From: Paenibacillus roseus
GTDB taxonomy: Bacteria; Bacillota; Bacilli; Paenibacillales; Paenibacillaceae
Direction: 5' to 3'
NCBI RefSeq assembly: GCF_016424485.1
Contig: NZ_JAELUP010000065.1
Location: forward strand, 271,227 to 335,226
Length of the DNA: 64,000 nucleotides
The notes below the pieces were generated by a model. That model was given only the letters and a program-made list of their open reading frames with translations. It made no database searches and was not told where the DNA came from. A program made the translations under genes and the position numbers. This document shows, piece by piece, positions 9,062 to 17,630 of the stretch (position 1 is the first letter of the stretch; every line of letters begins with the position of its first letter).

Positions 9062-9202
9062 TATATTTTTTAGATTTATTGAACAAATGGAGACATAATT
9101 CTTATATGATTTAGTCATGTAAAAGATGGGATTTTAATACACTTATAAGAAGCTGAATGACCAACTTAATGGGCTATTGAACGTGCAGGGAGGGATGGCC
9201 GC

Positions 9203-9646
9203 TTGCCAAAAGTCAAGACAGCATGGAACAGCTGCAAGCAGCTGGTAGAAGGAAAAGTATGGATTGGCGGTCTAGGCGACATGACTTCGTTGATTGAAAA
9301 AGAACATTGTCAGGTGATCGTCGATTTGAGAGCGGAAAAGGTGCTTACCGGCAAAGAGCATCCCCTGCACTACGTGCAAATTCCAATTGCCGCTGATACG
9401 GAAAATCAGCAACAACGCATCCGCCAAGCCGTCGATTGGATCGGTGAGATGGCGGAGACTGGCTACAGGCTGGGGCTGCATTGCTCGGAGGACCGAAGCC
9501 GAACCGCCTGCGTTGCAACGGGAGTGCTGATCAGGCTCGGTTGTGCGGCAACGATTCACGAGGCACAGAAGAAGCTGCACAATCTCTGGCCGGACTGCGG
9601 TACGGATGTGAAGCTCCTTGCTTCCCTGCACGACTTGTATCCATAA
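9203..9646 (+). CDS. Protein-tyrosine/dual-specificity phosphatase-like protein
   Basis: A 147-residue protein with the cysteine phosphatase signature HCSEDRSRTACVATG near residue 93, i.e. C-x5-R with the catalytic Cys and Arg in place. The upstream VIVDLRAEK strand is where the general-acid loop begins in small dual-specificity phosphatases. I use the TTG at 9203 because GGGAGGG at 9188-9194 is eight bases upstream; the ATG at 9195 is in another frame. The gene stands alone, convergent to dnaI. The substrate is unknown. Since the HC-x5-R loop contains several Arg and Glu residues, a phosphosugar or nucleotide substrate is also possible. Confidence 0.75.
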   Translation: MPKVKTAWNSCKQLVEGKVWIGGLGDMTSLIEKEHCQVIVDLRAEKVLTGKEHPLHYVQIPIAADTENQQQRIRQAVDWIGEMAETGYRLGLHCSEDRSRTACVATGVLIRLGCAATIHEAQKKLHNLWPDCGTDVKLLASLHDLYP

Positions 9647-9671
9647 CAGGCTTCGCCCGCAATCTTATCGA

Positions 9672-9727
9672 GCGTAACCGGATTTGCCGTCCTTTGAAGG
9701 GCAAACGCCTTGTTTTACGGGTAAAAT
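9672..9727 (+). repeat. Intergenic repeat family 1, copy A
   Basis: This copy reads GCGTAACCGGATTTGCCGTC, then a CTTTGAAGGGCAAA block and a TTGTTTTACGGGTAAAAT end. It matches the window consensus through nearly its whole length of about 55 bases. It lies between the convergent phosphatase and dnaI genes. Confidence 0.65.
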
Positions 9728-9731
9728 AAAC

Positions 9732-9812
9732 AGCCGTCCTGCATCAGCATATCCGGCAGACAGCAGAGCTTTCACAGCGCTGTCCGTTCCATGCTGCGGG
9801 ACGGCTTTATTC
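9732..9812. terminator. Bidirectional terminator between phosphatase gene and dnaI
   Basis: An 8-bp stem, AGCCGTCC (9732-9739) with GGACGGCT (9799-9806), encloses an inner GACAGC/GCTGTC hairpin. T-rich sequence follows on both strands, fitting termination of both converging genes. Confidence 0.65.
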
Positions 9813-9872
9813 TTGTTGGGAGAGCAACCTATCAGACAATCAAGTCAAGCTTCGCAGCTTCTTCAACAGACT

Positions 9873-10826
9873 TCATTTGCCTCGTTTGTTTTCACCTGAT
9901 ACAAGCACATAGTCTACAAATGGGCGAATACGGTCCATCAGGCGCTGCCCTTTGTGAAGTTCATCGCCGTCCTTGCTGGTAAAGCTGAAATGCTTCTCCA
10001 GCATGTCCAGGTCATGATTCGAAGTGTAAAAAGTCGGCTTGCGGTTCATTCGATAATTCAGAATCGTTCCCATCACATGATCGCGAACCCACGGGTTCAG
10101 ATTTTCCGCGCCAATATCATCGAACACAAGCAGATCGGTCGATTTCATCAATTCCACCGTCTCCTTGAGCTTCTGCGGCTCCTGAAACATCGACTTCAAA
10201 TCCTCAACGAATTCCGGGACATAGACAATAACGCCTGAATATCCGGCCTTCGCCAGCTCATAGAGCATGTAGCACATGAGGAAAGTCTTGCCCGTTCCGA
10301 ACTTGCCGCCCAGATACAATCCGCGTGTCTGCAGTCCCTCCTGCTTGGTCTGGTCAATATACCCCATCACCTGCTGGGCGGACTTCAGCCGCTCCAGGTC
10401 CTTGAACATAATCTCCTCGGCTGAATACCCCCGCGAGAGCGCCAGATCATCCACATAGAAGCTGCGCACCCGGCTGCGAACTTGCTGCTCGCTTTGGCGG
10501 GCAAGGAACTTCTTGCACGGCACCTTGCGGTCGACCAGTTGTGTGACACCACCCTGATCTTCCCCCGAAAGCATCGTATAATGGCCTTCAAAGTCGTTCG
10601 GGCAAAGGTCAAGCCCCGGGCAATTGGAGCAGTTCCCGTGTTCTTTCGTATATTGGTAGACCCGGTTCAGATTGAGCCGAATACTGTCTTCATTCAACTC
10701 CGGATACTTGGCCCGCAGCTTGATGACGAGCGGGTGATCCAGCAGCTCTTCCTGAAGCTGCCTGGCTTTGTCCGACATTTTATTTCCCACAGGCCACTGC
10801 TTCAGCACTTCACTAAGCGACTCCAT
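9873..10826 (-). CDS. dnaI: Primosomal helicase loader DnaI
   Basis: A 317-residue AAA+ ATPase that loads the replicative helicase with DnaB and DnaD. The N-terminal zinc-binding region has the Cys set of GNCSNCPGLDLCPNDFEGH (about residues 63-81). Walker A is GGKFGTGKTF near 170 and Walker B LLVFDDIGAEN near 230. The ATG at 10826 has AGGAGG nine bases upstream; a GTG at 10835 touches that site and is rejected. The gene follows dnaB by 12 bases, reproducing the dnaB-dnaI order of Bacillales. Confidence 0.95.
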   Translation of the reverse strand: MESLSEVLKQWPVGNKMSDKARQLQEELLDHPLVIKLRAKYPELNEDSIRLNLNRVYQYTKEHGNCSNCPGLDLCPNDFEGHYTMLSGEDQGGVTQLVDRKVPCKKFLARQSEQQVRSRVRSFYVDDLALSRGYSAEEIMFKDLERLKSAQQVMGYIDQTKQEGLQTRGLYLGGKFGTGKTFLMCYMLYELAKAGYSGVIVYVPEFVEDLKSMFQEPQKLKETVELMKSTDLLVFDDIGAENLNPWVRDHVMGTILNYRMNRKPTFYTSNHDLDMLEKHFSFTSKDGDELHKGQRLMDRIRPFVDYVLVSGENKRGK

Positions 10827-10838
10827 GCCGCTCACCTC

Positions 10839-12341
10839 CTACTCCATCTTTCCGTCCAGTTTGCGCGCAAGTCGGAGCGCCGCTTCCAGTTCTTCCGGCG
10901 TAGGAGCGGCCCCCGACGGCACATCTTCAACGATCGGCATGCTCGGCTTGCGGCTTCCGCGGGTTCTCTGGGTGCTCGCCCTTGGGGCAGCCGCACGAGT
11001 GTCCGTATGTTTCCGGCGCTCCTCGACATTATCCTGCTCCCTCACGTAGCTCACCGCCTTCTCGAAGGTGTCTACCTGCTGGACGAGCATGTTGCCAGCT
11101 ACAGCATCGATAAAGGTTTTGCTGACACGCTGCGATTTCTTCTCGCCAAGCACATAATGAATGAGCACATTGATGACAGCGCCCGGCAAGCGATAATTAA
11201 GGTCGATTCGTTCGAATACCCGTTCCATCCACTCCGGCACAGCACCGGGGAAAAAGCGAGCCAGAAAGCGCGTATGCGGCTCGTTGCGCATTAGCATGTT
11301 GTATTGGGCCTTATCGCAGCGACCGGCAAGCTGCACCGGCACCTCCAGCCAATTCTCGGCCTGCACTGCATGCTCCTGAGGCATGTCCTCCTCGACGTCC
11401 CCCTGCTGCATGACAGCCATCTTGGCAAGCTTGCGTTCCCGCTCGTCCCCCCGTTTGCGATCTTGGCGATAGAGTTGATTGGCGCGCAACTGAAGCTCCT
11501 CCTCCATCAACTCTCCTCCCCGGGAGAAAATCCCGTCTTCATCCAGTAAGCGACATAGATCCACTACATTGAGGTTGTACTTGTAAGCGACGTAATTTAG
11601 CCTTGCAAGCTGCTTCTGATCGCCTCGCAGCCGCTCAACGAATGGACGGTTTACCGAATGGCGGGGAAAACGCAAAATAATCTCGCCGTACTGGATACCA
11701 GCAGTCTCCGGGCTATCCGGAATAGCCCTTGCAGTTTGCCTGGAAGGGGCTACTTCGGAAAGCGCCTGCTCCAGCTCACTGTCCACGGAATGAGTGTTCA
11801 GCGAGAACAGTTCGTAGAACGGAATTGAGATGTTCTCCTTCTCCAACTGGGCATGCGCCAGCTCATCCGGTTCCCTCGATACAAACTCCTGCCGCAAGGA
11901 GATCAGCGCGAACTTCCCGATTTTATCCCGCAGATACATCGTCAAATGCTGATTCTCAAAGAACTCTTCCGGCCCCAGCGGCTCTGCAAGCTCATATTCA
12001 AAGATGGTATCTTCCCCGTGCGGTAAAGCCAGTCTTGATGTTTGCAAAAGACCGACAGCTTCAAGCCGAGAGGCATAATCGATCAAGCTCCTGCGGCCAT
12101 GCTCATTCATCTCCAGCCCGAGGCTAAGGAACAGTCGGCGCTGCGATTCCAGCTGCGAATAGCCTACCTGGTCTGTCGGAATATGATGGTATAACAGTTG
12201 ATAGAGACTCGCCGCTGCCGCCCCTACCATAGGCTGGTAAATCATCTGAAGCACTTTTAAGTCCATGCTGCCGATTGAAAAATCCCGGTATATGTAATAA
12301 CGGTGATGCTCCGTGAAATGAAGAATGTTTCCGATCCGCAC
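10839..12341 (-). CDS. dnaB: Replication initiation and membrane attachment protein DnaB
   Basis: A 500-residue primosome protein of the Bacillales DnaB type (helicase co-loader, unrelated to E. coli DnaB helicase). The N-terminal block MDLKVLQMIYQPMVGAAAAS matches the DnaB/DnaD winged-helix domain, and a DnaD-like C-terminal domain (about residues 355-425) is followed by a low-complexity basic tail. I prefer the GTG at 12341, with AAAGAGGTG six bases upstream and a good family alignment. ATGs at 12368 and 12374 would add about ten residues without a strong ribosome-binding site. It is co-transcribed with dnaI. Confidence 0.93.
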   Translation of the reverse strand: MRIGNILHFTEHHRYYIYRDFSIGSMDLKVLQMIYQPMVGAAAASLYQLLYHHIPTDQVGYSQLESQRRLFLSLGLEMNEHGRRSLIDYASRLEAVGLLQTSRLALPHGEDTIFEYELAEPLGPEEFFENQHLTMYLRDKIGKFALISLRQEFVSREPDELAHAQLEKENISIPFYELFSLNTHSVDSELEQALSEVAPSRQTARAIPDSPETAGIQYGEIILRFPRHSVNRPFVERLRGDQKQLARLNYVAYKYNLNVVDLCRLLDEDGIFSRGGELMEEELQLRANQLYRQDRKRGDERERKLAKMAVMQQGDVEEDMPQEHAVQAENWLEVPVQLAGRCDKAQYNMLMRNEPHTRFLARFFPGAVPEWMERVFERIDLNYRLPGAVINVLIHYVLGEKKSQRVSKTFIDAVAGNMLVQQVDTFEKAVSYVREQDNVEERRKHTDTRAAAPRASTQRTRGSRKPSMPIVEDVPSGAAPTPEELEAALRLARKLDGKME

Positions 12342-12431
12342 CCCGCCCACCTCTTTCATTGTCTTCATATGCACTCGTTCCTAGCATCGTCTACATAGTT
12401 TAACATAAATTACACGGCCTTACGATGCCCA

Positions 12432-12470
12432 AGCGTAAACGGCTTTGCCGTCCTTCGGCGAGCAACCAAA
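12432..12470 (+). repeat. Intergenic repeat family 1, copy B (5' part)
   Basis: GCGTAAACGGCTTTGCCGTC is followed by CTTCGGCGAGCAA, matching the first 35 bases of the consensus. The right-hand part is replaced by the terminator of the yuiB-like gene. It lies between dnaB and yuiB. Confidence 0.65.
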
Positions 12471-12474
12471 AGGA

Positions 12475-12531
12475 AAAGCCCTCCTTCAAGCATCGGCATT
12501 AATAGCCGCAACCTTGCTTAAGGAGAGCTTT
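12475..12531 (-). terminator. Terminator of the yuiB-like gene
   Basis: A long imperfect stem pairs 12475-12492 with 12514-12531 (AAAGCCCTCCTT arm against AAGGAGAGCTTT). Read on the minus strand it ends in a T-rich run. Confidence 0.7.
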
Positions 12532-12552
12532 CTGATTCAATTGTAGTTTGAA

Positions 12553-12840
12553 CTAGAACATCTTATAGCCGCCGCGGCGCAGCGCGCGAATCGTATATCC
12601 GCTCACGAAGGCGCCGATCAGAGCCGTGACAGCCGGAGCGATATCTACATACGTGTAGGCTTGCAAGTTGTCTACAAAAGCCAGTGAATCATCCCATGTG
12701 TAATAGATTCCGATCGGGAGCAGGACGATGACGAACAGGTATACCGGAAACCAGGTCGTCTTCATCAGCATATTTAAAATAAAGCCAATGCCAAACATCA
12801 TAACGAAAAACAGCATCATGGCAATAATCATCTGGAGCAT
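12553..12840 (-). CDS. yuiB: YuiB-like membrane protein
   Basis: A 95-residue protein with three predicted membrane segments (about 3-25, 30-46, 66-83) and a basic C-terminal end, RRGGYKMF. Length, topology and neighbourhood near a YumB-like NADH dehydrogenase and YumC reductase match YuiB of Bacillus. The ATG follows AAAAGGAGAAG. Function is unknown. It has its own terminator and looks monocistronic. Confidence 0.75.
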   Translation of the reverse strand: MLQMIIAMMLFFVMMFGIGFILNMLMKTTWFPVYLFVIVLLPIGIYYTWDDSLAFVDNLQAYTYVDIAPAVTALIGAFVSGYTIRALRRGGYKMF

Positions 12841-13105
12841 TCAGCGCTTCTCCTTTTCTACGGTCACGTTCTTGTACATGCTATACTGTAGTTTATAGAA
12901 ACGCTTGCGTGAAGTCAATTGCGCCAATCCAATTGTCACAAGACCGCCATTTGCCCTCATTTCCATATTTAAGCTACAATATGAAATGACGTTATTAGGC
13001 CATCTGGCCGGATATTTCGGCATTATATACGAAGCAAGAGGAATATAACCGACAATTGCAGGCCGCAAGTGTACATCCCTACCGGCCGAAGAAGGAGAGA
13101 TTTCA

Positions 13106-13852
13106 ATGAGTGAAGCAGCACAAACACTGGAGGGCTGGTTTGCGCTCCATGATTTCCGCACCATCAACTGGTCTGCGTGGAAGCTGGCAAGCCAAGATGC
13201 GCGCCGTCAGGCGGAGGACGAGCTCAGGTCCTTTATTGGCGAATGGTCCGCAACCGAGGACAGCAAGCTAGGCAGCACCGCTGTATACAGCATCGTTGGC
13301 CAAAAAGCCGACATCATCTTCATGCACCTGCGGGAAACGCTGGAGGAACTGAACGAACTGGAGACCGCTTTTAACAAGTCTGCATTCGCCCAATTCACAA
13401 CACCCGTCTATTCGTACGTGAGCGTAGTTGAACTGAGCAACTATATGGCGAAGCCGGGCACGGATCCTTCGGAAAACCCTGAGATTGCCGCCAGACTCAA
13501 GCCGATTTTGCCAAAAGCAGCCCATATCTGCTTCTATCCGATGAACAAGCGCCGCGAAGGCAATGACAACTGGTACATGCTGAGCATGGACGATCGCCGT
13601 AGCATGATGCGGAGCCACGGCATGATCGGCCGTTCTTACGCCGGCAAGGTCAAGCAGATCATTACAGGCTCGGTTGGCTTTGACAAATGGGAATGGGGCG
13701 TAACGCTGTTCGCGGATGACCCGATCCAGTTCAAGAAGCTCGTCTATGAAATGCGCTTTGATGAAGTGAGCGCCCGCTATGGCGATTTTGGCGACTTCTA
13801 CGTAGGCAATTTGCTTGATTCGGACAAGCTTGGCAAACTGCTAAGCATTTAG
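13106..13852 (+). CDS. hemQ: Coproheme decarboxylase HemQ
   Basis: A 248-residue member of the chlorite-dismutase fold family that makes the last step of the coproporphyrin-dependent heme pathway in Firmicutes, converting coproheme III to heme b with peroxide. Recognisable family blocks are [13 protein letters not shown] at the N-terminus, [24 protein letters not shown] in the middle, and [27 protein letters not shown] around the heme-facing His/Lys region. The ATG follows AAGGAGAG. The length is normal. It supplies heme for the cytochrome oxidase assembly genes seen further along. Confidence 0.93.
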   Translation: MSEAAQTLEGWFALHDFRTINWSAWKLASQDARRQAEDELRSFIGEWSATEDSKLGSTAVYSIVGQKADIIFMHLRETLEELNELETAFNKSAFAQFTTPVYSYVSVVELSNYMAKPGTDPSENPEIAARLKPILPKAAHICFYPMNKRREGNDNWYMLSMDDRRSMMRSHGMIGRSYAGKVKQIITGSVGFDKWEWGVTLFADDPIQFKKLVYEMRFDEVSARYGDFGDFYVGNLLDSDKLGKLLSI

Positions 13853-13911
13853 AGCGCCAACGGATTCCAGCTACTGCTTGTTGTTGCTCTAGCGTCTTTT
13901 GATTAAAATTC

Positions 13912-13953
13912 AGCCCCGCCAACCTTCACCATGAAGGCTAGCGGGGCTTTTTG
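13912..13953 (+). terminator. Terminator of hemQ
   Basis: The perfect 8-bp stem AGCCCCGC (13912-13919) with GCGGGGCT (13941-13948), enclosing a CTTC/GAAG hairpin, is followed by a run of Ts. Confidence 0.85.
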
Positions 13954-14009
13954 AGGTGCTGCGCCAAAATCATCAAGCGATTCTGCATTTGAACAAAAAG
14001 AGGAAGCTG

Positions 14010-14255
14010 CTATTCAGCTTCCTCCTTATTCATTTCCTCCAAGTATTGCTGTGTGGCACGATCACGCTCACGGCCCTTTTCCTTGAGCCGCTCAATGCCG
14101 GGTACAATCAGACGATCAATCTCTTGCTGTACGGTGTAAGCCAAATCATACCGATTCTGCGATTCCAGAAACGAGCCGACCTCCATCAAGGCATTGTAGC
14201 GATCAAGTTCCTCTCTGGTCAGCAGTCCGCGTACCTGTACGCTGCAATGTCTCAT
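14010..14255 (-). CDS. Small acidic helical protein coupled to ndh
   Basis: An 81-residue protein, mostly charged and predicted helical, ending in EEMNKEEAE. I do not recognise the family. Its ATG overlaps the stop of the NADH dehydrogenase gene (TAATG), so it is translated by coupling. The start contains one Cys in a MRHCSVQVRGLLTREELDRY opening. A function as a partner or regulator of the dehydrogenase is only suggested by the overlap. Confidence 0.65.
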   Translation of the reverse strand: MRHCSVQVRGLLTREELDRYNALMEVGSFLESQNRYDLAYTVQQEIDRLIVPGIERLKEKGRERDRATQQYLEEMNKEEAE

Positions 14256-15448
14256 TACAGAAACTTCCCTTTGCGCAGGACGAGCGGTATCCCGCCGATA
14301 ATGAACAGATATCGAAGGTCAATCAGCTTTTTCAGCCAGGCTGCCGTACTGCCTTTATACTTCTTGCCGAAAGCAATCCCGATTGCTTCTCCTTTGCCAA
14401 GGGAAGCTACCGTGCCTTTGTTTTTGAATTCGAATGATTTGAGCGACTGGTTGCGGATAGAAGCGACCAGATTATGGGCGCATACGACGCCCTGCTGCAT
14501 CGCAATCTGCGCAGTTGGCGGGTATGGGCGGCCCTCCGGATTGAATACGAGCGAATTATCTCCGACGATGTAAATATTCTCACTGCCGGGAGCACGCAAA
14601 TATTCATCAACCTTGACGCGTCCGCGCATCGTCTCAAAGCCCGCTTCCTCGATCAGACGGTTGCCGCGGATGCCTCCGGTCCAAATAACGGTCTGGGAAC
14701 GAATCTCCTCGCCTTCCCCTACAATAACGCCATCAGGCGTGCATTCCTTGATCGCTGTGCCGATTTTGAACGTAACGCCTTTCTTTCTCAGCACTTCCAT
14801 GCCGTATTCAACCAGTTCGGAATCGAAGCCAGGCAGAGCGGTTGGAGCCGCTTCTATGTTATAAAGTTTCACGATAGACGGATCGACATCGAACTGCCTG
14901 CACAGTTCTGGCAGACGGTCTGACAGTTCGCCTACAAACTCAATCCCTGTAAAACCGGCGCCGCCTACGATGAATGTCAGATAGTCCGAACGATGAGGCT
15001 CACGCTTGTAACGGGCAAACTGGTATTCAATGTGCTCACGGATCAGACGAACCGAGTTGATGCTGCGAATATTCATCGCATACTCGCTCATGCCGGGGAT
15101 ACCGAATGTTTCCGGCTCACCGCCAACGCCAACGACCAAATAATCGTAAGAGAGAGTCCCATCCTCCAGAATAACTTTCTTATCTTGTGGACGGATTTGA
15201 ACAACGGTTGATTTTACAAAATCAATCTTGAACTCGTCAATAAGCTTGGAAATGCTGACTCGGGCATTTTCCGGGTTATCCGTTCCGGCAGCCGGCATAT
15301 GCAAATGGGTCGTAATGTAGTGATAGTCGTGCTTGTTGACAAGGGTCACGTCGGCTTCATTGTAATTTAATTCTTTTTGCAGACGAAGCGCTGTAAGAAT
15401 TCCGCCGTACCCTGCTCCAAGAATGACAATCTTCGGTATGCTACTCAT
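14255..15448 (-). CDS. ndh: Type II NADH dehydrogenase (YumB-like)
   Basis: A 397-residue FAD-dependent NADH:quinone oxidoreductase that feeds electrons to menaquinone without pumping protons. The FAD-binding GAGYGGILTALRLQ is at residues 11-24, the NAD-binding GGAGFTGIEFVGEL near 160, and the second FAD block YIVGDNSLVF near 292. A C-terminal amphipathic region is consistent with membrane association. The ATG follows GGAAGGGA. The gene is divergent from yumC across about 280 bases that contain a possible Rex-like palindrome. Confidence 0.93.
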   Translation of the reverse strand: MSSIPKIVILGAGYGGILTALRLQKELNYNEADVTLVNKHDYHYITTHLHMPAAGTDNPENARVSISKLIDEFKIDFVKSTVVQIRPQDKKVILEDGTLSYDYLVVGVGGEPETFGIPGMSEYAMNIRSINSVRLIREHIEYQFARYKREPHRSDYLTFIVGGAGFTGIEFVGELSDRLPELCRQFDVDPSIVKLYNIEAAPTALPGFDSELVEYGMEVLRKKGVTFKIGTAIKECTPDGVIVGEGEEIRSQTVIWTGGIRGNRLIEEAGFETMRGRVKVDEYLRAPGSENIYIVGDNSLVFNPEGRPYPPTAQIAMQQGVVCAHNLVASIRNQSLKSFEFKNKGTVASLGKGEAIGIAFGKKYKGSTAAWLKKLIDLRYLFIIGGIPLVLRKGKFL

Positions 15449-15469
15449 TACTTAATCCCTTCCATTCCA

Positions 15470-15485
15470 TGTGAAAAATTACACA
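15470..15485. promoter_or_regulatory. Possible Rex-like operator near ndh
   Basis: TGTGAAAAATTACACA is an imperfect palindrome close to the Rex consensus TTGTGAAATNNTTCACAA, differing at the second half. Rex senses NADH/NAD+ and controls ndh in Bacillus subtilis. The match lies just upstream of the ribosome-binding site. It is weak evidence. Confidence 0.3.
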
Positions 15486-15729
15486 AACCAGATTGTAATT
15501 CTATGTCTCCAGGATCTAGTTTATGTCAACCGAACCGTGCTTATCAGCATCTTGTTAGTTCGATAATGGTCTCCGCGTATATACATCTGAAATCATATCG
15601 GCTTTTCACTAAAAGTTCAAGAGATAAAAATACGAAAAACTTTAGAGAAACATACAAAGTTTTATTTTTTAAACTTTTTTGTTAATATAATAGTGTTATT
15701 ACCTAACTTTATGGAGGTGCAGTTTGTTA

Positions 15730-16734
15730 ATGAGTCATTCTGAAGCTTCATCAGATCATATAGTGGACATTGCCATTATCGGCGCAGGCCCGGCCGGGAT
15801 GTTTGCAGCTTTTTACGGAGGAATGCGGCAGGCTTCGGTAAAAATTATCGAGAGTATGCCCCAGCTTGGCGGGCAGCTTGCAGCACTATACCCTGAAAAA
15901 TATATCTATGACGTCGCTGGCTTTCCCAAAGTAACGGCCCAGGAACTGGTTAATCAGCTTAAAACTCAGATGGATCACTTCAAGCAGGAAATTTGCCTGG
16001 AAGAAAAGGTGCTCAATGTCATCAAAAAAGGTGAGCGCCACTTTGAAATTCATACGAACAAGGCTATCCATCACGCCAAGGCAGTGATCATCTCGGGAGG
16101 CGTCGGCGCTTTCGAACCACGCCGTCTGGAGCTGGATGACGCCGACAAGTATGAAGGCAAGAACCTTCATTATTTTGTCAGTGATCTGCATCAATTCAAA
16201 GGACAGAACGTTGTCATCAGCGGGGGCGGGGACTCCGCTGTCGACTGGGCGCTGATGCTGGAGCCGATCGCCAAGAGCGTCTCCCTCGTCCATAGACGCG
16301 ACAAGTTCCGTGCCCATGAGCATAGTGTGCAAAATTTGATGGAGTCTTCGGTCCACGTACTGACACCGACGGAAATCTCTGCCCTGCACGGTGACGACCG
16401 CATTCATGCCGTTACAATTCGCGATGTTAAGACTCAGGAAGAAAAAATTGTGGATGTCGACGCTGTAATCGTTAATTTCGGGTTCATTTCATCGCTGGGG
16501 CCAATCTCACAATGGGGACTTGAGATTCAAGGCAATTCCATCGTTGTGGATACTCGCATGGAGACTAATATTCCGGGGATTTTTGCCGCAGGGGACATTA
16601 CAACTTATCCCGGCAAGCTCAAATTGATCGCTGTCGGATTTGGAGAAGCGCCTACCGCCGTCAACAATGCCAAAGTATACATCGATCCTTCAGCCAAGCT
16701 TTCTCCGGGTCACAGCAGTAATATGAAGCTATAA
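15730..16734 (+). CDS. yumC: Ferredoxin/flavodoxin-NADP+ reductase, YumC type
   Basis: A 334-residue thioredoxin-reductase-like FAD/NADPH enzyme lacking the redox CxxC. The FAD motif [20 protein letters not shown], the block [22 protein letters not shown] (with MPQ here), and the NADP motif [17 protein letters not shown] match B. subtilis YumC closely along the full length. GGAGGTG ends at 15719, so either the ATG at 15730 or a TTG at 15724 could initiate. I list the ATG. It reduces ferredoxin or flavodoxin with NADPH, or the reverse. A terminator follows 66 bases downstream. Confidence 0.92.
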   Translation: MSHSEASSDHIVDIAIIGAGPAGMFAAFYGGMRQASVKIIESMPQLGGQLAALYPEKYIYDVAGFPKVTAQELVNQLKTQMDHFKQEICLEEKVLNVIKKGERHFEIHTNKAIHHAKAVIISGGVGAFEPRRLELDDADKYEGKNLHYFVSDLHQFKGQNVVISGGGDSAVDWALMLEPIAKSVSLVHRRDKFRAHEHSVQNLMESSVHVLTPTEISALHGDDRIHAVTIRDVKTQEEKIVDVDAVIVNFGFISSLGPISQWGLEIQGNSIVVDTRMETNIPGIFAAGDITTYPGKLKLIAVGFGEAPTAVNNAKVYIDPSAKLSPGHSSNMKL

Positions 16735-16800
16735 TACCTGTTCCTTTTTAATATTTATCGTCAGGGTTCTACGTTTCTGAATAACCCGATGTTACAAGTA

Positions 16801-16843
16801 CGGCCCTTGTCTCCCTATATAGGAATCAAGGGCCGATTTTGAT
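16801..16843 (+). terminator. Terminator of yumC
   Basis: A perfect 9-bp stem, CGGCCCTTG (16801-16809) with CAAGGGCCG (16827-16835), is followed by ATTTTGATT. Confidence 0.85.
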
Positions 16844-16986
16844 TGAAAAGTACGACCACGACTCTACGCTATGGTCATAATAAAATAGGAGGAACTGTAG
16901 GGGTAGGAATTTACCCGATTGGACTAGCCGTTACTCCTGGAATTACAGTTGATACGCAAGATTATGGGATTGAATTTGACTTGTAA
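16843..16986 (+). pseudogene. Open frame remnant of unknown origin
   Basis: A 47-codon frame from a TTG at 16843 to the TAA at 16984 encodes a Gly/Thr/Ile-rich stretch containing IGGTVGVGIYPIGLAVTPGI and ending DYGIEFDL. It has no good ribosome-binding site and begins inside the yumC terminator tail, so it looks like the C-terminal end of a lost larger protein, for instance the end of a secreted or surface protein. It precedes a small membrane protein gene. This may simply be chance. Confidence 0.2.
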
Positions 16987-17044
16987 TCAACATAAGTTTA
17001 AGTCTGGTAGGGGCCTTACCAGACAATTTCTTGGAGGTAATTTA

Positions 17045-17239
17045 ATGATTAAAATCATAGGTACAATGATTTTAAGTATTATAATTTCACTTTTTATTTA
17101 TATTTTGTTAATAAACGTATTCGGGTCATCAGGAGGGTTAGAGGATGTATTTGTTGTACTAATAATAATTTCAATTCAAGTATCATTTGTCACAGGGTTA
17201 GTCATACATTTTATTGGTAAAAATAAAAAGAACTTGTAA
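17045..17239 (+). CDS. Small two-helix membrane protein
   Basis: A 64-residue protein with two strongly hydrophobic segments (about 4-24 and 34-56) and a Lys-rich tail KNKKNL. TTGGAGG sits nine bases before the ATG at 17045, so I reject the longer upstream frame. The surrounding DNA is noticeably more AT-rich than the neighbouring metabolic genes, which hints at acquisition. Size and topology resemble immunity or holin-like peptides, but no family is recognised. Confidence 0.5.
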   Translation: MIKIIGTMILSIIISLFIYILLINVFGSSGGLEDVFVVLIIISIQVSFVTGLVIHFIGKNKKNL

Positions 17240-17595
17240 GAATTAATTCATTTAATTAGTGATATTTTTTTAGAAGCTCTACCTCCCCTAAGAAAAGTTT
17301 AAATGGTTAGATTAAACTTTTGATCACGTAGATAAAATCATAATTAAAGGCTTCACTCAAAAGTTAATGATTGTGTTTTTCCAGCCATTACTGTTAAGGG
17401 CAATATCACGCTATGTTGCATTCAACCAAAAGTCCTCAAACTTTTAAATTTCGGTTACTCGTAAAATAGTGCCTAAGCTGAAAAGCTTTCAACCGAGCGC
17501 TGGCCCAGCGCCTTTACCTTTTAGTTATAAATTCCGGATTGTAAAATGAAACGCGACAACTAAATTTTACAGACTCCAGGGACACGTCAAGACAA
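17240..17595. other. AT-rich intergenic stretch without recognised features
   Basis: About 350 bases between the small membrane protein gene and the pflA terminator contain no convincing frame, repeat copy or promoter. The composition is more AT-rich than the flanks. Confidence 0.5.
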
Positions 17596-17630
17596 AAGGA
17601 ATCGGCAACCCTTCAGGGTGAGGCTGCCGA
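17596..17630 (-). terminator. Terminator overlapping the end of pflA
   Basis: On the minus strand CGGCA...CACCC (within 17617-17630) pairs with GGGTTGCCG (17602-17612), followed by a T-rich stretch. The 5' arm contains the last codons and the TGA stop of pflA (17613-17615), so termination and the reading frame overlap. Confidence 0.7.

Noticed and set aside
12841..13167. Minus-strand frame of 108 codons between yuiB and hemQ
   Set aside because: It overlaps the hemQ start and has no ribosome-binding site or recognisable protein. Intergenic DNA is the better reading.
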